Assembly (NCBI GenBank): GCA_964509425.1
Contig: CAZDWZ010000007.1
Location: forward strand, 248,001 to 312,000
Direction of reading: 5' to 3'
DNA length: 64,000 bases
Source of the DNA: CAZDWZ01 sp964509425
GTDB lineage: Bacteria; Bdellovibrionota_C; UBA2361; SZUA-149; CAZDWZ01
Made by a program: the position numbers and the translations under genes. Shown piece after piece: positions 34,373 to 44,204 of the stretch. Below the pieces are notes generated by a model. It saw nothing but the letters and a program-made list of their open reading frames with translations, ran no database searches and was not told the origin of the DNA. The first letter of the stretch is position 1. Each line of letters starts with the position of its first letter.

Positions 34373-36075
34373 TTGTTCGAAAGCGCGCCGACAATTCGGC
34401 GCGCTATTTCATCCGAGACATCGAGCCCCGAATAGTCAGGGTTGTATCCTCCGATAAACGGAATCGCAGCGATGAATAGATGCTTATTCACATTCCCGTT
34501 TTGGTCGATTGCTTGATAATCATCCGTAATCGCAACACCCGGAACTGTGAGCGGAGATTTGGCTTCACCACCTACCGCGGTAGTTCGAAATTTTAGCCGA
34601 GCGGGCATAGTCTCCGTCTGCAAGGACGGAAACGGCAGGTCCTCGAAGGAAAGAGATTTTTGGCCACTGCAATCGACGTAGGTCCGGAACTCTCGCTCTA
34701 CCCGCTCACCCACTGCGTCGGAATACTCATAGATGGCGCCTAACTGCCCCGGTCTAACCTCGCCGTCGTCTCCCACCGCCACGAGGTCCAGACAACCAGC
34801 ATCGTAGAGCGCGAGAAGATCTTCACAAGAGCATTGAGGCACAAACGCGATGACGAGAGAGACAAGTGGCATCAACACCGTCTCGAGGCGCTGGTAATCT
34901 TCGGCCGAGAAGAATTTTGCCGGCTGATTAAGTGTCGAACTCAGAATTGCGAGCTTTTCCTTCCAGTAGATCGAGTCCTCATCTTTAATCGATTGAATCG
35001 CAATTTCATATTCTCTCCTGAACAGCTCAAACGGTTGAGTTCGCTCTTTCTCTTCGAGCATTTTTCCGACAAACTCCTCGAGATTCATTGACTTGATGAA
35101 GTCGTAAAACTTAGGTTCCCGGGTCCGAAATTGCGCTTTAAAGTTTTTCTCGAAGAGAAAGTCGAGCGAAACGAATCCGTCGTTTCCCAGCCGATGTCGG
35201 TTAATTTCTGCTTCAGAAAGGACACCCGTCTTTCTGAGCATGGGATCTTCGAGGTGAAAACGAACTCCCGGTAAGAATCCGTCTCGGGAATGCATGGTAA
35301 TCCTGAAGCTCGGCGATTCGGGATTGCAAATGAAACGCCGCGCGCTGCCAGATCCCGTAAATTCACCGTTCGCGCGCGCGAGCGTGCGAATCGCGTCGAT
35401 TGCTGAGAGCGAACAACCTTTCAGCGCAATCTCGTGATCGAGTTTGAGCTTAAGCTTCTCCGGTGGATAGGGAGAATCGAACCAGCCATCTACTTTCCCC
35501 TCGTGCACCTTCGGCCACTCATGGCCAGTAGCGACGACCACAAAATCGAATTCTTCAAGCGACTCGGATTTTTGGTCTGCCTGAGTCGTACTACGCGAAT
35601 GAAGAGTTATCAGAGGATTGTTCGGCGAGCGGCGCACATCAACGATTTCAGTTCCGGGGTGGAGATTGAGCGAGATTCCATTCTCAATCAGTTGCGTACA
35701 GAGTGTATCAAACTGCGCGCTCAGGTATTTTCCAAACAAGAGTCTCGGGACGACCTTGTATTCATGGAGTTGCGACTTCGACAGTTCGTAGAACTGAAAC
35801 TCACCCTCTGGGAGCTTCTCGAACCATTCAAGCAAGTTCTCCGGCAGCTCCGGTATCTCGTTTCCCGACACATTCGTTACATGTTCAGGCGCGGCTCCAA
35901 GCTTGGAGTACGGCATACCCGCACCGAAATCTGCGGAACTCTCGAGAATGTCGACTGTGGCTTCTGGAAGAGTTCGATGCGCCAAGTGCTTCAAAATGAA
36001 CAACGCGGTCGGACCTCCGCCGGCGATGGCTATACGGGGCCGCTTTTGCTTTTTCATCGCGAAACTATGCGGCAC
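34369..36075 (-). CDS. FAD/NAD(P)-binding oxidoreductase-like protein
   Basis: A 568-residue protein. The N-terminus reads RIAIAGGGPTALFILKHLAH, a GxGxxA/G dinucleotide fold, followed by GAGMPYSKLGAAPEHVTNVS, VVVATGHEWPKV and a late LFIAAIPFIGGYNPDYSGLD. It fits the PF13454-type FAD-NAD(P)-binding family, whose members are often hypothetical hydroxylases or reductases; the reaction is unknown. GTG at 36075 has GGGG close by; the ATG at 36057 has no ribosome site. Host-like codons. Confidence 0.82.
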   Translation of the reverse strand: MPHSFAMKKQKRPRIAIAGGGPTALFILKHLAHRTLPEATVDILESSADFGAGMPYSKLGAAPEHVTNVSGNEIPELPENLLEWFEKLPEGEFQFYELSKSQLHEYKVVPRLLFGKYLSAQFDTLCTQLIENGISLNLHPGTEIVDVRRSPNNPLITLHSRSTTQADQKSESLEEFDFVVVATGHEWPKVHEGKVDGWFDSPYPPEKLKLKLDHEIALKGCSLSAIDAIRTLARANGEFTGSGSARRFICNPESPSFRITMHSRDGFLPGVRFHLEDPMLRKTGVLSEAEINRHRLGNDGFVSLDFLFEKNFKAQFRTREPKFYDFIKSMNLEEFVGKMLEEKERTQPFELFRREYEIAIQSIKDEDSIYWKEKLAILSSTLNQPAKFFSAEDYQRLETVLMPLVSLVIAFVPQCSCEDLLALYDAGCLDLVAVGDDGEVRPGQLGAIYEYSDAVGERVEREFRTYVDCSGQKSLSFEDLPFPSLQTETMPARLKFRTTAVGGEAKSPLTVPGVAITDDYQAIDQNGNVNKHLFIAAIPFIGGYNPDYSGLDVSDEIARRIVGALSNN

Positions 36076-36161
36076 CTACCCCAAAATCGCCATTAGCTCC
36101 GTCATAGACTCAAAGATTCGTGCGGTTCGTCGAGCCCCTCTCCGTCCTTCATTGGCTAACG

Positions 36162-37355
36162 TTACCCTCCTATCTCAATGATTTCGGTGACGGGACCCGT
36201 CGAGTTCTCGAAAGTTTCCGCCCAATGTCGGAAATATTCTGCTGGAGCGTAGGCTCTTTCCCCCACTTCCATGCCTCCGCCCGTGCCTGCTCGAAGTGGA
36301 GGCGGAGCAACGATCTCAACGCGCACCGCTCTGGGTGTTCCGTGCACGGAGAATACCAAGTTTGAATCCGGTTCCGGAGCAACCGTCGTTCCCCAAACTG
36401 AAAAGCTTATGCTGGAGGAATGGAGAGCAGAGTCCGGCATTCTCCCAAGCAGCACCATCAGCGTTCGAAGTTGAGGAGGGTAGATATCATCAAGCGTAAT
36501 CAAATGACGATTCCGGTAGACCAAGGTGAAATGTCTCTTCATGAGATTCGGTCCGAAATCAGATGTAAACGTTTGAACAACGCTTTCGTCGAAGTACAAC
36601 CGAGACCTATTGAAGTGAGTTAACTCCGACCGATCTCTCGTTGAGAGCTGCTCGAAATTAAAACGGCGAAATAATGGAGCGAGCAACGGAATTGGAACTT
36701 CCACACTGGAATAATTTCGATGAAGCGCGTCGAGCATGTTTGCCCCGTCGGTTGCGAGTGCGAACGCCGCTGGGGAGCTCGCCACATTTGAGCCTAATAA
36801 GAGTCCGGCAATTTCCGGTCCCCTCAGCTTCGCTTCAACAAGCCATGCTTCGAATGCCAAACTAACGCGCGGGTCTTGAACCACCTTTTCGGCACGGCGG
36901 CGAGCCTCAAGGTCTGAGCCGATGGCGAGACCATCACTTGCGGCAAGCGATAGGAACTCGGAGACAGGGATCGTATCGCCAAAGCGGCGTCCGTCAAATT
37001 GAACGCTCGGAAGCGCATCCAGAAGTTTTTCAATGATACACTCATTTGCCGCTTGCCGGATCTCGAATTCATCGTGCGTAAGAAGTGAGAAGAGGCTCCG
37101 CATGTCGAAAGCCAAACAATCAGGTGGCGGAGGAATATTATCGTCCGCTGGTATCAGACTGGGAATCTCAGGTGAGTGCTCCCAAGGTAGAAAGGCATCG
37201 GTTGATTTCACACCAACGGAACTGCGCGCTTCTTCGGGAGCGGACGTCGAGGTCCTTGCGCGGAAATCAACAATGGGCTGTGGAAGAGCATTCTCCGCGA
37301 AAAGCGTGACGAACCCAAGGCAAATTATCGAATAAATAATCTTAATCATGCCCAT
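36162..37355 (-). CDS. Exported protein of unknown function
   Basis: A 397-residue protein with a signal peptide (IYSIICLGFVTLFAENALPQ). The mature part is mostly helical and soluble, with LFSLLTHDEFEIRQAANECI resembling one HEAT/armadillo unit but not repeated. The C-terminal end is rich in Gly and Glu. No family recognised. The start may be the first or third codon (M1 or M3). It ends 87 bases before the FAD/NAD(P) gene and could share its transcript. Confidence 0.7.
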   Translation of the reverse strand: MGMIKIIYSIICLGFVTLFAENALPQPIVDFRARTSTSAPEEARSSVGVKSTDAFLPWEHSPEIPSLIPADDNIPPPPDCLAFDMRSLFSLLTHDEFEIRQAANECIIEKLLDALPSVQFDGRRFGDTIPVSEFLSLAASDGLAIGSDLEARRRAEKVVQDPRVSLAFEAWLVEAKLRGPEIAGLLLGSNVASSPAAFALATDGANMLDALHRNYSSVEVPIPLLAPLFRRFNFEQLSTRDRSELTHFNRSRLYFDESVVQTFTSDFGPNLMKRHFTLVYRNRHLITLDDIYPPQLRTLMVLLGRMPDSALHSSSISFSVWGTTVAPEPDSNLVFSVHGTPRAVRVEIVAPPPLRAGTGGGMEVGERAYAPAEYFRHWAETFENSTGPVTEIIEIGG

Positions 37356-37590
37356 TTTATGGGACTAAACATCGGCCTGGGGAACACAAACTAAAGACAA
37401 TTTGTTGCCGGATGATTTCAGGGACTTGGAAGAGATATTAAGATATTATCTGTGCCAACTCATTGTCCGATCGGGAGGAAAGTGAAGGGGGATTTTGCGG
37501 CACATCCCCCAAGCCGGTCATTCAGATCGTGTGGAACCTCCTTCCTAAAAATGTGTGGTGGAACCGACAATTGCGCTCTTCCGCAGCATC

Positions 37591-38550
37591 TCAGCCGAAT
37601 TGTGCCACCGACTTTCCGAGCCGCGTCAGCACGGGCTGGGCCAGCTGCCACGGGTTGGTGCTGCCGAGTCGCGTGCAGTCGGCTTCGGACACTCCCCAGA
37701 GTTCGAGCTGATCGAGGCACTGCCGCAGGGTGGCCCACGACCCGGCGAGCGATCCCGTCGTCGGCGAGGTCACGGGGCCGCGCTCCTTCACCACGGTATT
37801 CAGTCCGCCGAAGATCGTGTACTCCCCCGGCGGTGCCTGTCCCAACGGCGAAATGTCGCTGGTGACGATGCTGCGATCGATGCCGCGAGCGCGGAGCGCC
37901 GCGAGCGTGAATCCCCGCGGAAGGTGATGCCCGTCGGTTATGAGCATCGCCGTCATCTCGGGAGCCGTCAGTTGCCACAGCAACCGCTCCTCGTGGCGAT
38001 GCATCTGGGCCGGGCATGCGTTTCCCACGTGGGTGCAGACCGTAGCACCCGCGCGCCTGGCGGCCTCGAGAGTGTCGAAGTCCGCGAGGTGGTGACCGAG
38101 CGACACGATGACACCCGACTCGACGAGAAACGCGATGAGTTCGAGCGCGCCATCGAGTTCAGGCGCGACCGTCATCATCCCGATCTGTCCTTCGGCGAGT
38201 TCGAGAATCCGCCGGCAGACCGCGATCGAGGGAACTTGGATCGCGCGAAGCGGGTGAGCACCCCGAGCACCATCTTTCGGCGAGAGGAACGGCCCCTCGG
38301 CGTGGATGTAGGGAAGGTGTTTCTTGCCCCAGCTCGTGCCGCAGGCACGCGCGAGGACCGGCAGGACCGACTCGTAGTCGTCCATACCGGTGGTGATGAC
38401 GGTGGGGGCGTGAGCTGCTACGCCCCCTTCGACCATGACTCTGGTAACCCGTTCGACGCCGCTCAGGGTAAGCCCGCCCTGAGAGTAGTCGACCGGTCCG
38501 CTCTCGTCGCAACCTCCATTGGCTTGGAGATCGAACAAATGTGCATTCAT
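37591..38550 (-). CDS. nagA: N-acetylglucosamine-6-phosphate deacetylase-like protein (NagA family)
   Basis: A 319-residue amidohydrolase of the NagA family (removes acetate from GlcNAc-6-P). Visible motifs are IHAEGPFL (Glu85, metal), VSLGHHLADFD (His152/153), CTHVGNACPAQMH (His174) and IVTSDIS, with the catalytic Asp232. The N-terminus begins FDLQANGG, so the usual HxH metal pair is absent and the protein is about 60 residues shorter than E. coli NagA. This short type also occurs in planctomycetes (recall). The ATG at 38550 is preceded by GGAAGGA. Strongly GC-ending codons; foreign insert. Confidence 0.82.
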   Translation of the reverse strand: MNAHLFDLQANGGCDESGPVDYSQGGLTLSGVERVTRVMVEGGVAAHAPTVITTGMDDYESVLPVLARACGTSWGKKHLPYIHAEGPFLSPKDGARGAHPLRAIQVPSIAVCRRILELAEGQIGMMTVAPELDGALELIAFLVESGVIVSLGHHLADFDTLEAARRAGATVCTHVGNACPAQMHRHEERLLWQLTAPEMTAMLITDGHHLPRGFTLAALRARGIDRSIVTSDISPLGQAPPGEYTIFGGLNTVVKERGPVTSPTTGSLAGSWATLRQCLDQLELWGVSEADCTRLGSTNPWQLAQPVLTRLGKSVAQFG

Positions 38551-39293
38551 ACTGCGCCGTCCTTCCGAGAGAAGTAGTTGGGTTTGGAGTGAGTGAACCT
38601 CTGACGATCTGCATGTTCGCAGACAACGTCTGTGAACGTGCAGTTGAATGGATTTCCAAAACAGCAAAATGGAATGAACAGGCGCGGCGCGCGCTTACCA
38701 TATGATCCATGTCAAATGAATCAAAATGGAATTGTCGTCGAGAAGGATTCGCGTGCAGGCGCGCATACTTATAGGCAAATTCCGAAGGCTTTTTTGGGGT
38801 GAACAACGCGAATAACTTCGCCAGCCAATCCGCTCCCTGAAGAGCGGCGAGAGAGAAATTAATGTGCGGATCCAAAAACTCTGAGAACGATAGAAGTTTC
38901 CTTGGGTCCGTAAATCTGCTGGAGCCGTTTGACCTGTAGAGCTGGCTAAAAATTGAAAGAGTCCTACGAACTCCCCTGCGGATTCTGCAGGTCGAACGAG
39001 GATTTCAGAAATCGTGAGGGACGTCGAACAAGTAAGCGAAGGCATCGGCGGCGCCACTCTCTCAAAGATTTCAGACACTTATCGCATTTCGTAATCCCAG
39101 AACAGATTACGCGTCTATTTCGCGGTATTTCGTCATAAACCTATACTGATCCTCTGGTTCTCTTTTCTTCCTCTATTTGAGCCTAACTGCAGACTAAAAG
39201 GTTTTTCGGTGCATGCCGCTGGCTTGGTCATTCGACCGGCGAGCGGCCTGCACCATCAATTATGATCGGTGTTCGCCCTGGAGACTTTCAGCC
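38551..39293. other. 743-bp region without a supported gene, two hairpins
   Basis: Host-like DNA. Contains gttcgcagac (38615-38624) facing gtctgtgaac (38628-38637), and a 13-bp stem with one mismatch, ggtgcatgccgct (39208-39220) with agcggcctgcacc (39242-39254), just before the foreign gene at 39294. The open frames here are short and unlike known proteins. Confidence 0.45.
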
Positions 39294-39704
39294 ATGCCGA
39301 ATCGCATTACTGTCCTCGCCCGCCTCGACAACCGGACCCCCACGTACGCTGAGATGCTGGACCTCGTCGGGGCCGGCCTCACGGCGCTGCTCGCGGAGGC
39401 GGCGGCCTCGGTGGCCGTCGAGTGGAACGAGGGCACCATCGCCCTGCCCTTCGGGGCGAAGATGACCGACGAGAACCCGTTGGCGAAGATGGAGTTCACG
39501 GCCCCCGACATGGACCCGACGGACTTCGCGTCGCGGTTGATGTCGTGGTGTGAGGCGTGGACCCGGCGTTCGAACCGCCCCGGCCACAAGTGGGACTTCG
39601 CCACCAACGTGCCGGCCGGGAAGCGCGTCACGAAGAGCGCCCTGTCGGTGACGGTGATCAACAACGACGGGGTGAAACTGTTCCGGTTCGCCGAGTTCGT
39701 GTGA
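39294..39704 (+). CDS. Small GC-rich protein of unknown function
   Basis: A 136-residue soluble protein (ALLAEAAASVAVEWNEGTIA, FASRLMSWCEAWTRRSNRPG). No family recognised. GGAGA lies about 10 bases before the ATG. Codons end in G or C; host-type DNA flanks it on both sides, and a hairpin lies at each edge (39208-39254, 39728-39757). Confidence 0.62.
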   Translation: MPNRITVLARLDNRTPTYAEMLDLVGAGLTALLAEAAASVAVEWNEGTIALPFGAKMTDENPLAKMEFTAPDMDPTDFASRLMSWCEAWTRRSNRPGHKWDFATNVPAGKRVTKSALSVTVINNDGVKLFRFAEFV

Positions 39705-39727
39705 CCCCCGACAACCCCCAATCCAAA

Positions 39728-39757
39728 CCCCGCGGCAGATCGCCCTACGCCGCGGGG
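39728..39757 (+). terminator. GC hairpin behind the 39294 gene
   Basis: 9-bp perfect stem ccccgcggc (39728-39736) with gccgcgggg (39749-39757), 12-base loop, beginning 24 bases after the stop. No T-run. Confidence 0.5.
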
Positions 39758-40040
39758 AAGGAATCCGATCCAATTACCAAAGGAGGTAATGTCTGCAGTT
39801 GGCTCGGATCTTTTTTCTTCCATTCATTTATAGAGCCCTGTTTCATGCTGCCGAACGCAGAGCTGCAAGAACGTGTTCGCGCGTGCTCTCAGTGAGCATG
39901 CGGAACGGAATTAACCCGGGCAAAAATACAAAATCTTTGAGTACGACGAAGTGAGATGATCCAAGTCAGCGCGATTATGGGCTGCTTTCATTCAGAAACG
40001 ATGATCTAAGAAGTCGCGTAGGCACTTTTTACGGAAAAAG

Positions 40041-40075
40041 TTCGGAGGAGGCTGCTCCCTGTAGGGACCTCCGAA
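40041..40075 (-). terminator. Rho-independent-type terminator for the 40176 gene
   Basis: ttcggagg (40041-40048) pairs with cctccgaa (40068-40075). Read on the minus strand, the stem is followed at once by a T-run (ctttttccgtaaaaag). This is one of the clearer intrinsic terminators in the window. It lies 100 bases past the gene stop. The remaining 39758-40040 shows no gene. Confidence 0.55.
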
Positions 40076-40175
40076 TAAATCCTCCTTGAGAAAACCAAGT
40101 GAACGGAAAGAAGCGCAGCCTGTGCTCCTCTCCGCATTCGGAACAACACGTAGTCACTGTGTGGCAGCCTCTGGC

Positions 40176-40847
40176 TCAGGCGGCGACGGCCACGACTGTC
40201 TCGGTCCCCGTCTGCGTCGGCCACTGGAACCGAAGCAAGACCAGCGGCGCGACCCGGCGGCGGTTCTTCCGACGGAGGCCCAGCATCCGGCTCCCGACCA
40301 TGACCGCGTTCTCGAAGCCGGCCTTCTTCGGGTGGTCGGTGCGGCGCTCCATCAGCTCGGCACAGCGCTTGAACTCCTCGCGGAGTTCCGGCACCGCGAT
40401 GAACTGCCGGAGCGCCCCGCGCAGCGCGGCCCGCCACTCGAGACGTCCGATACCTTGCGGTTGGAGCGCATCCTGCAGGAGGAACTGGAGCCGGAACACG
40501 AGCGACTCGCGGGAGAAGTTCCCGCACGCGAGGTCCGGCCGTGCGAGCACCACGCGGACCACCGTGCGGAGGTTCGCCATCACCACCGGAGCCGGGTGCC
40601 CGCTCAGGTAGCCCATCGCGCGGTCAAGGACGAGGGCGGCGACGTCCGTTGCGCCATCCACCTTCCAGTCCGGCAGGGTGTTGACGTACGACGGCTGGTA
40701 GTTGTCCCAGTACTCTCGCCGGCGGTCGCCCTCCGGCAGCGAGGCGTGCCAGTTCGCCAGCCACAGCATGACCCCGGCGGCGGCTTCATCCAGCTCCGCG
40801 CGATACTGGCGAGCCAGATCGGCTCCCAACTGATGCTTCTCGATCAA
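40176..40847 (-). CDS. GC-rich protein of unknown function
   Basis: A 223-residue soluble, mostly helical protein, rich in Arg, Ala and Leu (LDEAAAGVMLWLANWHASLP, ALRGALRQFIAVPELREEFK). No family recognised. The start is TTG at 40847 with GGAG 9 bases upstream. Codons are strongly GC-ending. Host DNA lies on both sides; foreign single-gene insert. Confidence 0.62.
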   Translation of the reverse strand: MIEKHQLGADLARQYRAELDEAAAGVMLWLANWHASLPEGDRRREYWDNYQPSYVNTLPDWKVDGATDVAALVLDRAMGYLSGHPAPVVMANLRTVVRVVLARPDLACGNFSRESLVFRLQFLLQDALQPQGIGRLEWRAALRGALRQFIAVPELREEFKRCAELMERRTDHPKKAGFENAVMVGSRMLGLRRKNRRRVAPLVLLRFQWPTQTGTETVVAVAA

Positions 40848-41532
40848 CTGCGTTCTCCTGCTCTAGGGTGAGTAGCTTCGAGACGGTGGATATCCGATTC
40901 CACTGCCTCCGCTCGCGCCCCGATGCTCGGAGATCGAACGGAAACAGTGGCAAAAAACCTAGGATGAGGAGCAGCTCCTCTCTGCCCTCGAGCCGAGCCA
41001 CGCAACAAAAGGCGCGGCAAAAGCTCGAAAGTCGACATGAGCACTCATCTCTTCCTGAATAGAATCTCTCTTCTCGAGTGGTATTCTCGGTTCAACATCG
41101 GCCGAGAATTGGGGAAAAAGAACAAAACGGCGCCAAAATAGGCCTGTAAAGGGGAGCGCAGTATACACAAACTTCGGAGTCCTGACACCGAAAGCAGGAA
41201 AAAACCGCACGATTGGAAAGTCCTATCCAAACATTGACGAACACGAGAACGGCGAATTGCTCAGGCAGAGATTTGCGCAAAGCCGCCGCAATCACGAAAA
41301 GTATGAGGTGAAAGCAGCATAGCCATTATTGTTGAGTGCGCTCGTTCTTTTTCAATTTTCGTCGCATTATCACCGCATTGTCTCTCTCAAACGGCTCCGA
41401 AACATCTTAGAATCGTATTTCGCCTGCCCAAGTCTGCACCGAGACCCCCATAACAGTGGTGTCAGAAGCATTTTTTACGGGCAGCGCACTTTCAGGTGTT
41501 CCAGCCTCACCAGGTTTTTTCGAGAGAGAGTA
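40848..41532. other. 685-bp stretch without a supported gene
   Basis: Host-type DNA. Several short overlapping frames exist on both strands, none with a ribosome site and protein-like composition. Holds the promoter region of the secreted protein that starts at 41533. Confidence 0.4.
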
Positions 41533-42201
41533 ATGAAAACTTATTCGATTTTCAGAACGATAACGAAGTCCGGGATGATCGCTCTCTGCGGATTGAGTAT
41601 CTCGCTCGGCGACGCATCCGCCGACGAAAAGAGCAATTGCCCGAAATTGGCCGAACTTAGCAATTCTGCTCAGGCCGTAGTGAACGAAGTGAGCGACGAA
41701 CACGAACGACTCTTCAAGGCTGGGACGGCGTTAAGCTCGCGAGTCTACTCGCAAGAAAACTTCTTGGATTTCTCCCATGTTTCTTCAAAATCGACCGCCG
41801 ACGAGAGGCGAAAAAACCTCCGCGAGCTGAAAGATACTTGGAAGGCTTTAGCCGATCTCAACGAAGACTTTGAAGCAGCGATTCTGACGCGCGGGAAAAG
41901 CCACTCTGTCTCGGAGCAGGAGCTTCTCAATATTGCGCGATGCTTCAAAAAAGAATCAGAAGACGCCTACCTACAGACGAAGTTTGGAAACATCGATCGA
42001 TTCGTCCACGCAATTCGCGCGAGACAAGATTCGGCGGAAGCGTTTGAGAGTATATATTCGCTCGTCTCAGAGAGTTTTGGAACGTGGACCCTCACTACTG
42101 ACGGCTTCCCATCCTTCACCAAGCCGGGTGACAACCAAACCCTTCGGAGACTACTAGCCGCGCTTCTGAAAGCCGACGAAGAAGCAAAGCGGTTGAGCTA
42201 A
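41533..42201 (+). CDS. Exported helical protein of unknown function
   Basis: A 222-residue protein with a signal peptide (residues about 1-28, MIALCGLSISLGDASA). The mature part is hydrophilic and helical with one Cys near each end (NCPKLAELSN, IARCFKKESED). No family recognised. The ATG at 41533 is preferred over the in-frame upstream start at 41329, because only it opens with a signal peptide. Confidence 0.66.
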   Translation: MKTYSIFRTITKSGMIALCGLSISLGDASADEKSNCPKLAELSNSAQAVVNEVSDEHERLFKAGTALSSRVYSQENFLDFSHVSSKSTADERRKNLRELKDTWKALADLNEDFEAAILTRGKSHSVSEQELLNIARCFKKESEDAYLQTKFGNIDRFVHAIRARQDSAEAFESIYSLVSESFGTWTLTTDGFPSFTKPGDNQTLRRLLAALLKADEEAKRLS

Positions 42202-42260
42202 ACCCAACTCGTTCAAAGACACTTTGTCGCTTCCAGGAGCAATCTTGATTTCGACCGGCT

Positions 42261-42743
42261 TTACTTCGCAGCCGGCGGAGGAAGATTCTTTGGCGACAGA
42301 TCAAGATAAGGCGTTTTCGGTTCAATGCCCGGCGCGAGAGCCGCAGGCGCTTGATCACCTCCGTCCCCAAGCGATTTAAGGTAATCGAAGAGATCGCTCA
42401 GATCTTTCTCCTGCATCGCATGAAGAGCATATGCAGGCATCGGTGGCCGCGCCCGAGAATTTCGACACAGGGTTACCCATTGCTCTCTCGACAACCCGTG
42501 CGCAAGCTTTCGAAGATTCGTCGGATATGTCGTGCCCCAAGGCCCTTTCCATCCAAGAGTATCACCGAGAAACCAATCTTTCTCCGGCACCTTGCCGCCA
42601 CTCGGCGCAAATCCGGCGGTGTGACAGTCATTACAGCCGCCGATAGTTGCTAAATATCGGCCACGAGCGACGGAAGCTTCGTCGGCGGATGCGGTGTTGA
42701 ATAAAAGACAGACAAACACAAAAGAAGTTAAAAAATAATTCAT
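42261..42743 (-). CDS. Periplasmic c-type cytochrome
   Basis: A 160-residue protein with a Sec signal (FLTSFVFVCLLFNTASA). GGCNDCHTAGFA gives the CxxCH heme attachment site (C37, C40, H41), and PPMPAYALHAMQEKDL has the Met that is the likely sixth ligand. Fits cytochrome c class I-like, as found next to alcohol/aldehyde dehydrogenases; no partner is adjacent. Electron transfer in the periplasm is expected. Maturation needs a Ccm or Ccs system, not seen here. Confidence 0.88.
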   Translation of the reverse strand: MNYFLTSFVFVCLLFNTASADEASVARGRYLATIGGCNDCHTAGFAPSGGKVPEKDWFLGDTLGWKGPWGTTYPTNLRKLAHGLSREQWVTLCRNSRARPPMPAYALHAMQEKDLSDLFDYLKSLGDGGDQAPAALAPGIEPKTPYLDLSPKNLPPPAAK

Positions 42744-42973
42744 TTGATTCCGATAACATTCCTCAAGCCGTCAGACAACGCAGCTTACAACCTGCCGCAA
42801 GCGAAGCTTTATTTTCCAGAACTCGCTCGCTTTTCTCAGACCAAATAGAAAATCTCTCCCAAATTTTTGCTGAGAAGGAAACCTTTAACTCTGCCCGCCG
42901 ATTATGGAGGAGAGCTTGGTGGTCAGAGATTTCTCACCGGCTTGATTCAACCGCAAATTCGATTGGAGGAATT

Positions 42974-43504
42974 ATGAGTGTGGAAAAACGCGACGAGGAA
43001 CAGCTCGACACCTTTCCTGCAGCGCTTGGTGAATCGGTGGTTAAGAAATTGCAGTTTCTCGACTCACTGAAAGCGATGGGTGAAGAGCCGCATGAGATAG
43101 AATTCGAGGTTAAAAAGACAGCACGGGAGACCGCCGCGATGTTCTGCGGGTGGCTTCATTCCCGTGGCGTTTTAGGCAGCATCGAAATACCTGCTGGGAT
43201 GGCGCAACATTTCATTGAGTTTGTATACCTTGATATCGAAAGCCGTCGTGGAATGTTATCGAAGCTCACGAAGAATCACCTTTCAGAGTTTCTGAACCTC
43301 TGTGAGTTTGCCGTTTCCAAGGAAGATTGGGACGCGGGAATTAATCCCTTCGATTGCGCACTCAGCTTTTTTCAGTTTCTCGATGAGATCGGCTACCCCG
43401 CACGGTTGGAGACGATTGCTCGATCACTTCAAGCACTCAGAAAATCGATCATCAAATTTCCTGTGCAGGAGAACATTTCGAAGGCGATTTGTGAAATGCA
43501 ATGA
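42974..43504 (+). CDS. Cytoplasmic protein of unknown function
   Basis: A 176-residue helical protein (VVKKLQFLDSLKAMGEEPHE, FIEFVYLDIESRRGMLSKLT). TTGGAGGAATT precedes the ATG, a strong ribosome site. No domain recognised. Single gene with host-like composition. Confidence 0.68.
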   Translation: MSVEKRDEEQLDTFPAALGESVVKKLQFLDSLKAMGEEPHEIEFEVKKTARETAAMFCGWLHSRGVLGSIEIPAGMAQHFIEFVYLDIESRRGMLSKLTKNHLSEFLNLCEFAVSKEDWDAGINPFDCALSFFQFLDEIGYPARLETIARSLQALRKSIIKFPVQENISKAICEMQ

Positions 43505-43880
43505 GGGGAACTGACGTGCAGGCCTGGTAACAGTGGTGACAGATGAGTCGGATTGTTCTGTAAACGCTCGCATGAGCGGCGCACCCAGCGACACGGCAAT
43601 CAAAGCAAAAACATTGCTATCCCGAGCTAGCGATTTCCAGTGGCGGCAGCGACATGGTACGCACTTTAAAAAACCGCAAGCTGCCAAACCACGAGAAGAC
43701 ATTTTCGCCGAGTTAGTTTCATCCGTCGCACCTCGTTCGGTCAGGCTAAGAGAACATCCCTCCTCTCGGGAACGCAATTTCATTGAGGCGAAATCAGCAG
43801 TCCCCTCACGAGACCCCGAGATCTGTGGGAAGAGCGCGAGCGCTCCAAGGGACTTTCGTCCTTCCCTACTGTCACAACCC
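43505..43880. other. 376-bp stretch without a supported gene
   Basis: Host-type DNA between the 42974 gene and the foreign gene at 43881. Open frames on the plus strand are shadows of the foreign gene extended upstream. No RNA gene or repeat seen. Confidence 0.4.
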
Positions 43881-44204
43881 TCACTTGCAGATCAGCACCG
43901 TCAGCGCCGGCTTGGGCGTGGAGTGGTCGATCAGCAACACCGCCTCCGCGCCCTCGCCGTCGATCCCTTGGGCGAGGTGCGTTTCCGTCACCTTCACCGC
44001 GGCGAAGTCACTGAGGAGGCCGTCCGCGCCGAAGAACAGCACCAGCGACTGGGTGCTCGCCTTCCCCGCGACCTCCACGGCGGCGAAGAAGCTCGCGCGG
44101 TCCGGGGCGACGGTGAACACCGCGTCCATCGTGTCGTCAGGAAGGAGGCCCCCCAGTTCGCTCGCGACGCCCGGCACCTGTGCAATCAATTCGGTCCACT
44201 GCAT
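43881..44204 (-). CDS. Small GC-rich protein of unknown function
   Basis: A 107-residue acidic protein (ELGGLLPDDTMDAVFTVAPD, LVLFFGADGLLSDFAAVKVT, EAVLLIDHSTPKPALTVLIC). By eye it is an alpha/beta fold. No family recognised. GAGGG precedes the ATG by 8 bases. Codons are strongly GC-ending; foreign insert. The frame reaches 44318, but the ATG at 44204 is the only start with a good ribosome site. Confidence 0.62.
   Translation of the reverse strand: MQWTELIAQVPGVASELGGLLPDDTMDAVFTVAPDRASFFAAVEVAGKASTQSLVLFFGADGLLSDFAAVKVTETHLAQGIDGEGAEAVLLIDHSTPKPALTVLICK

Noticed and set aside
38695..39078. Minus-strand frame of 127 codons
   Set aside because: No ribosome site and no protein-like pattern; overlaps other poor frames.
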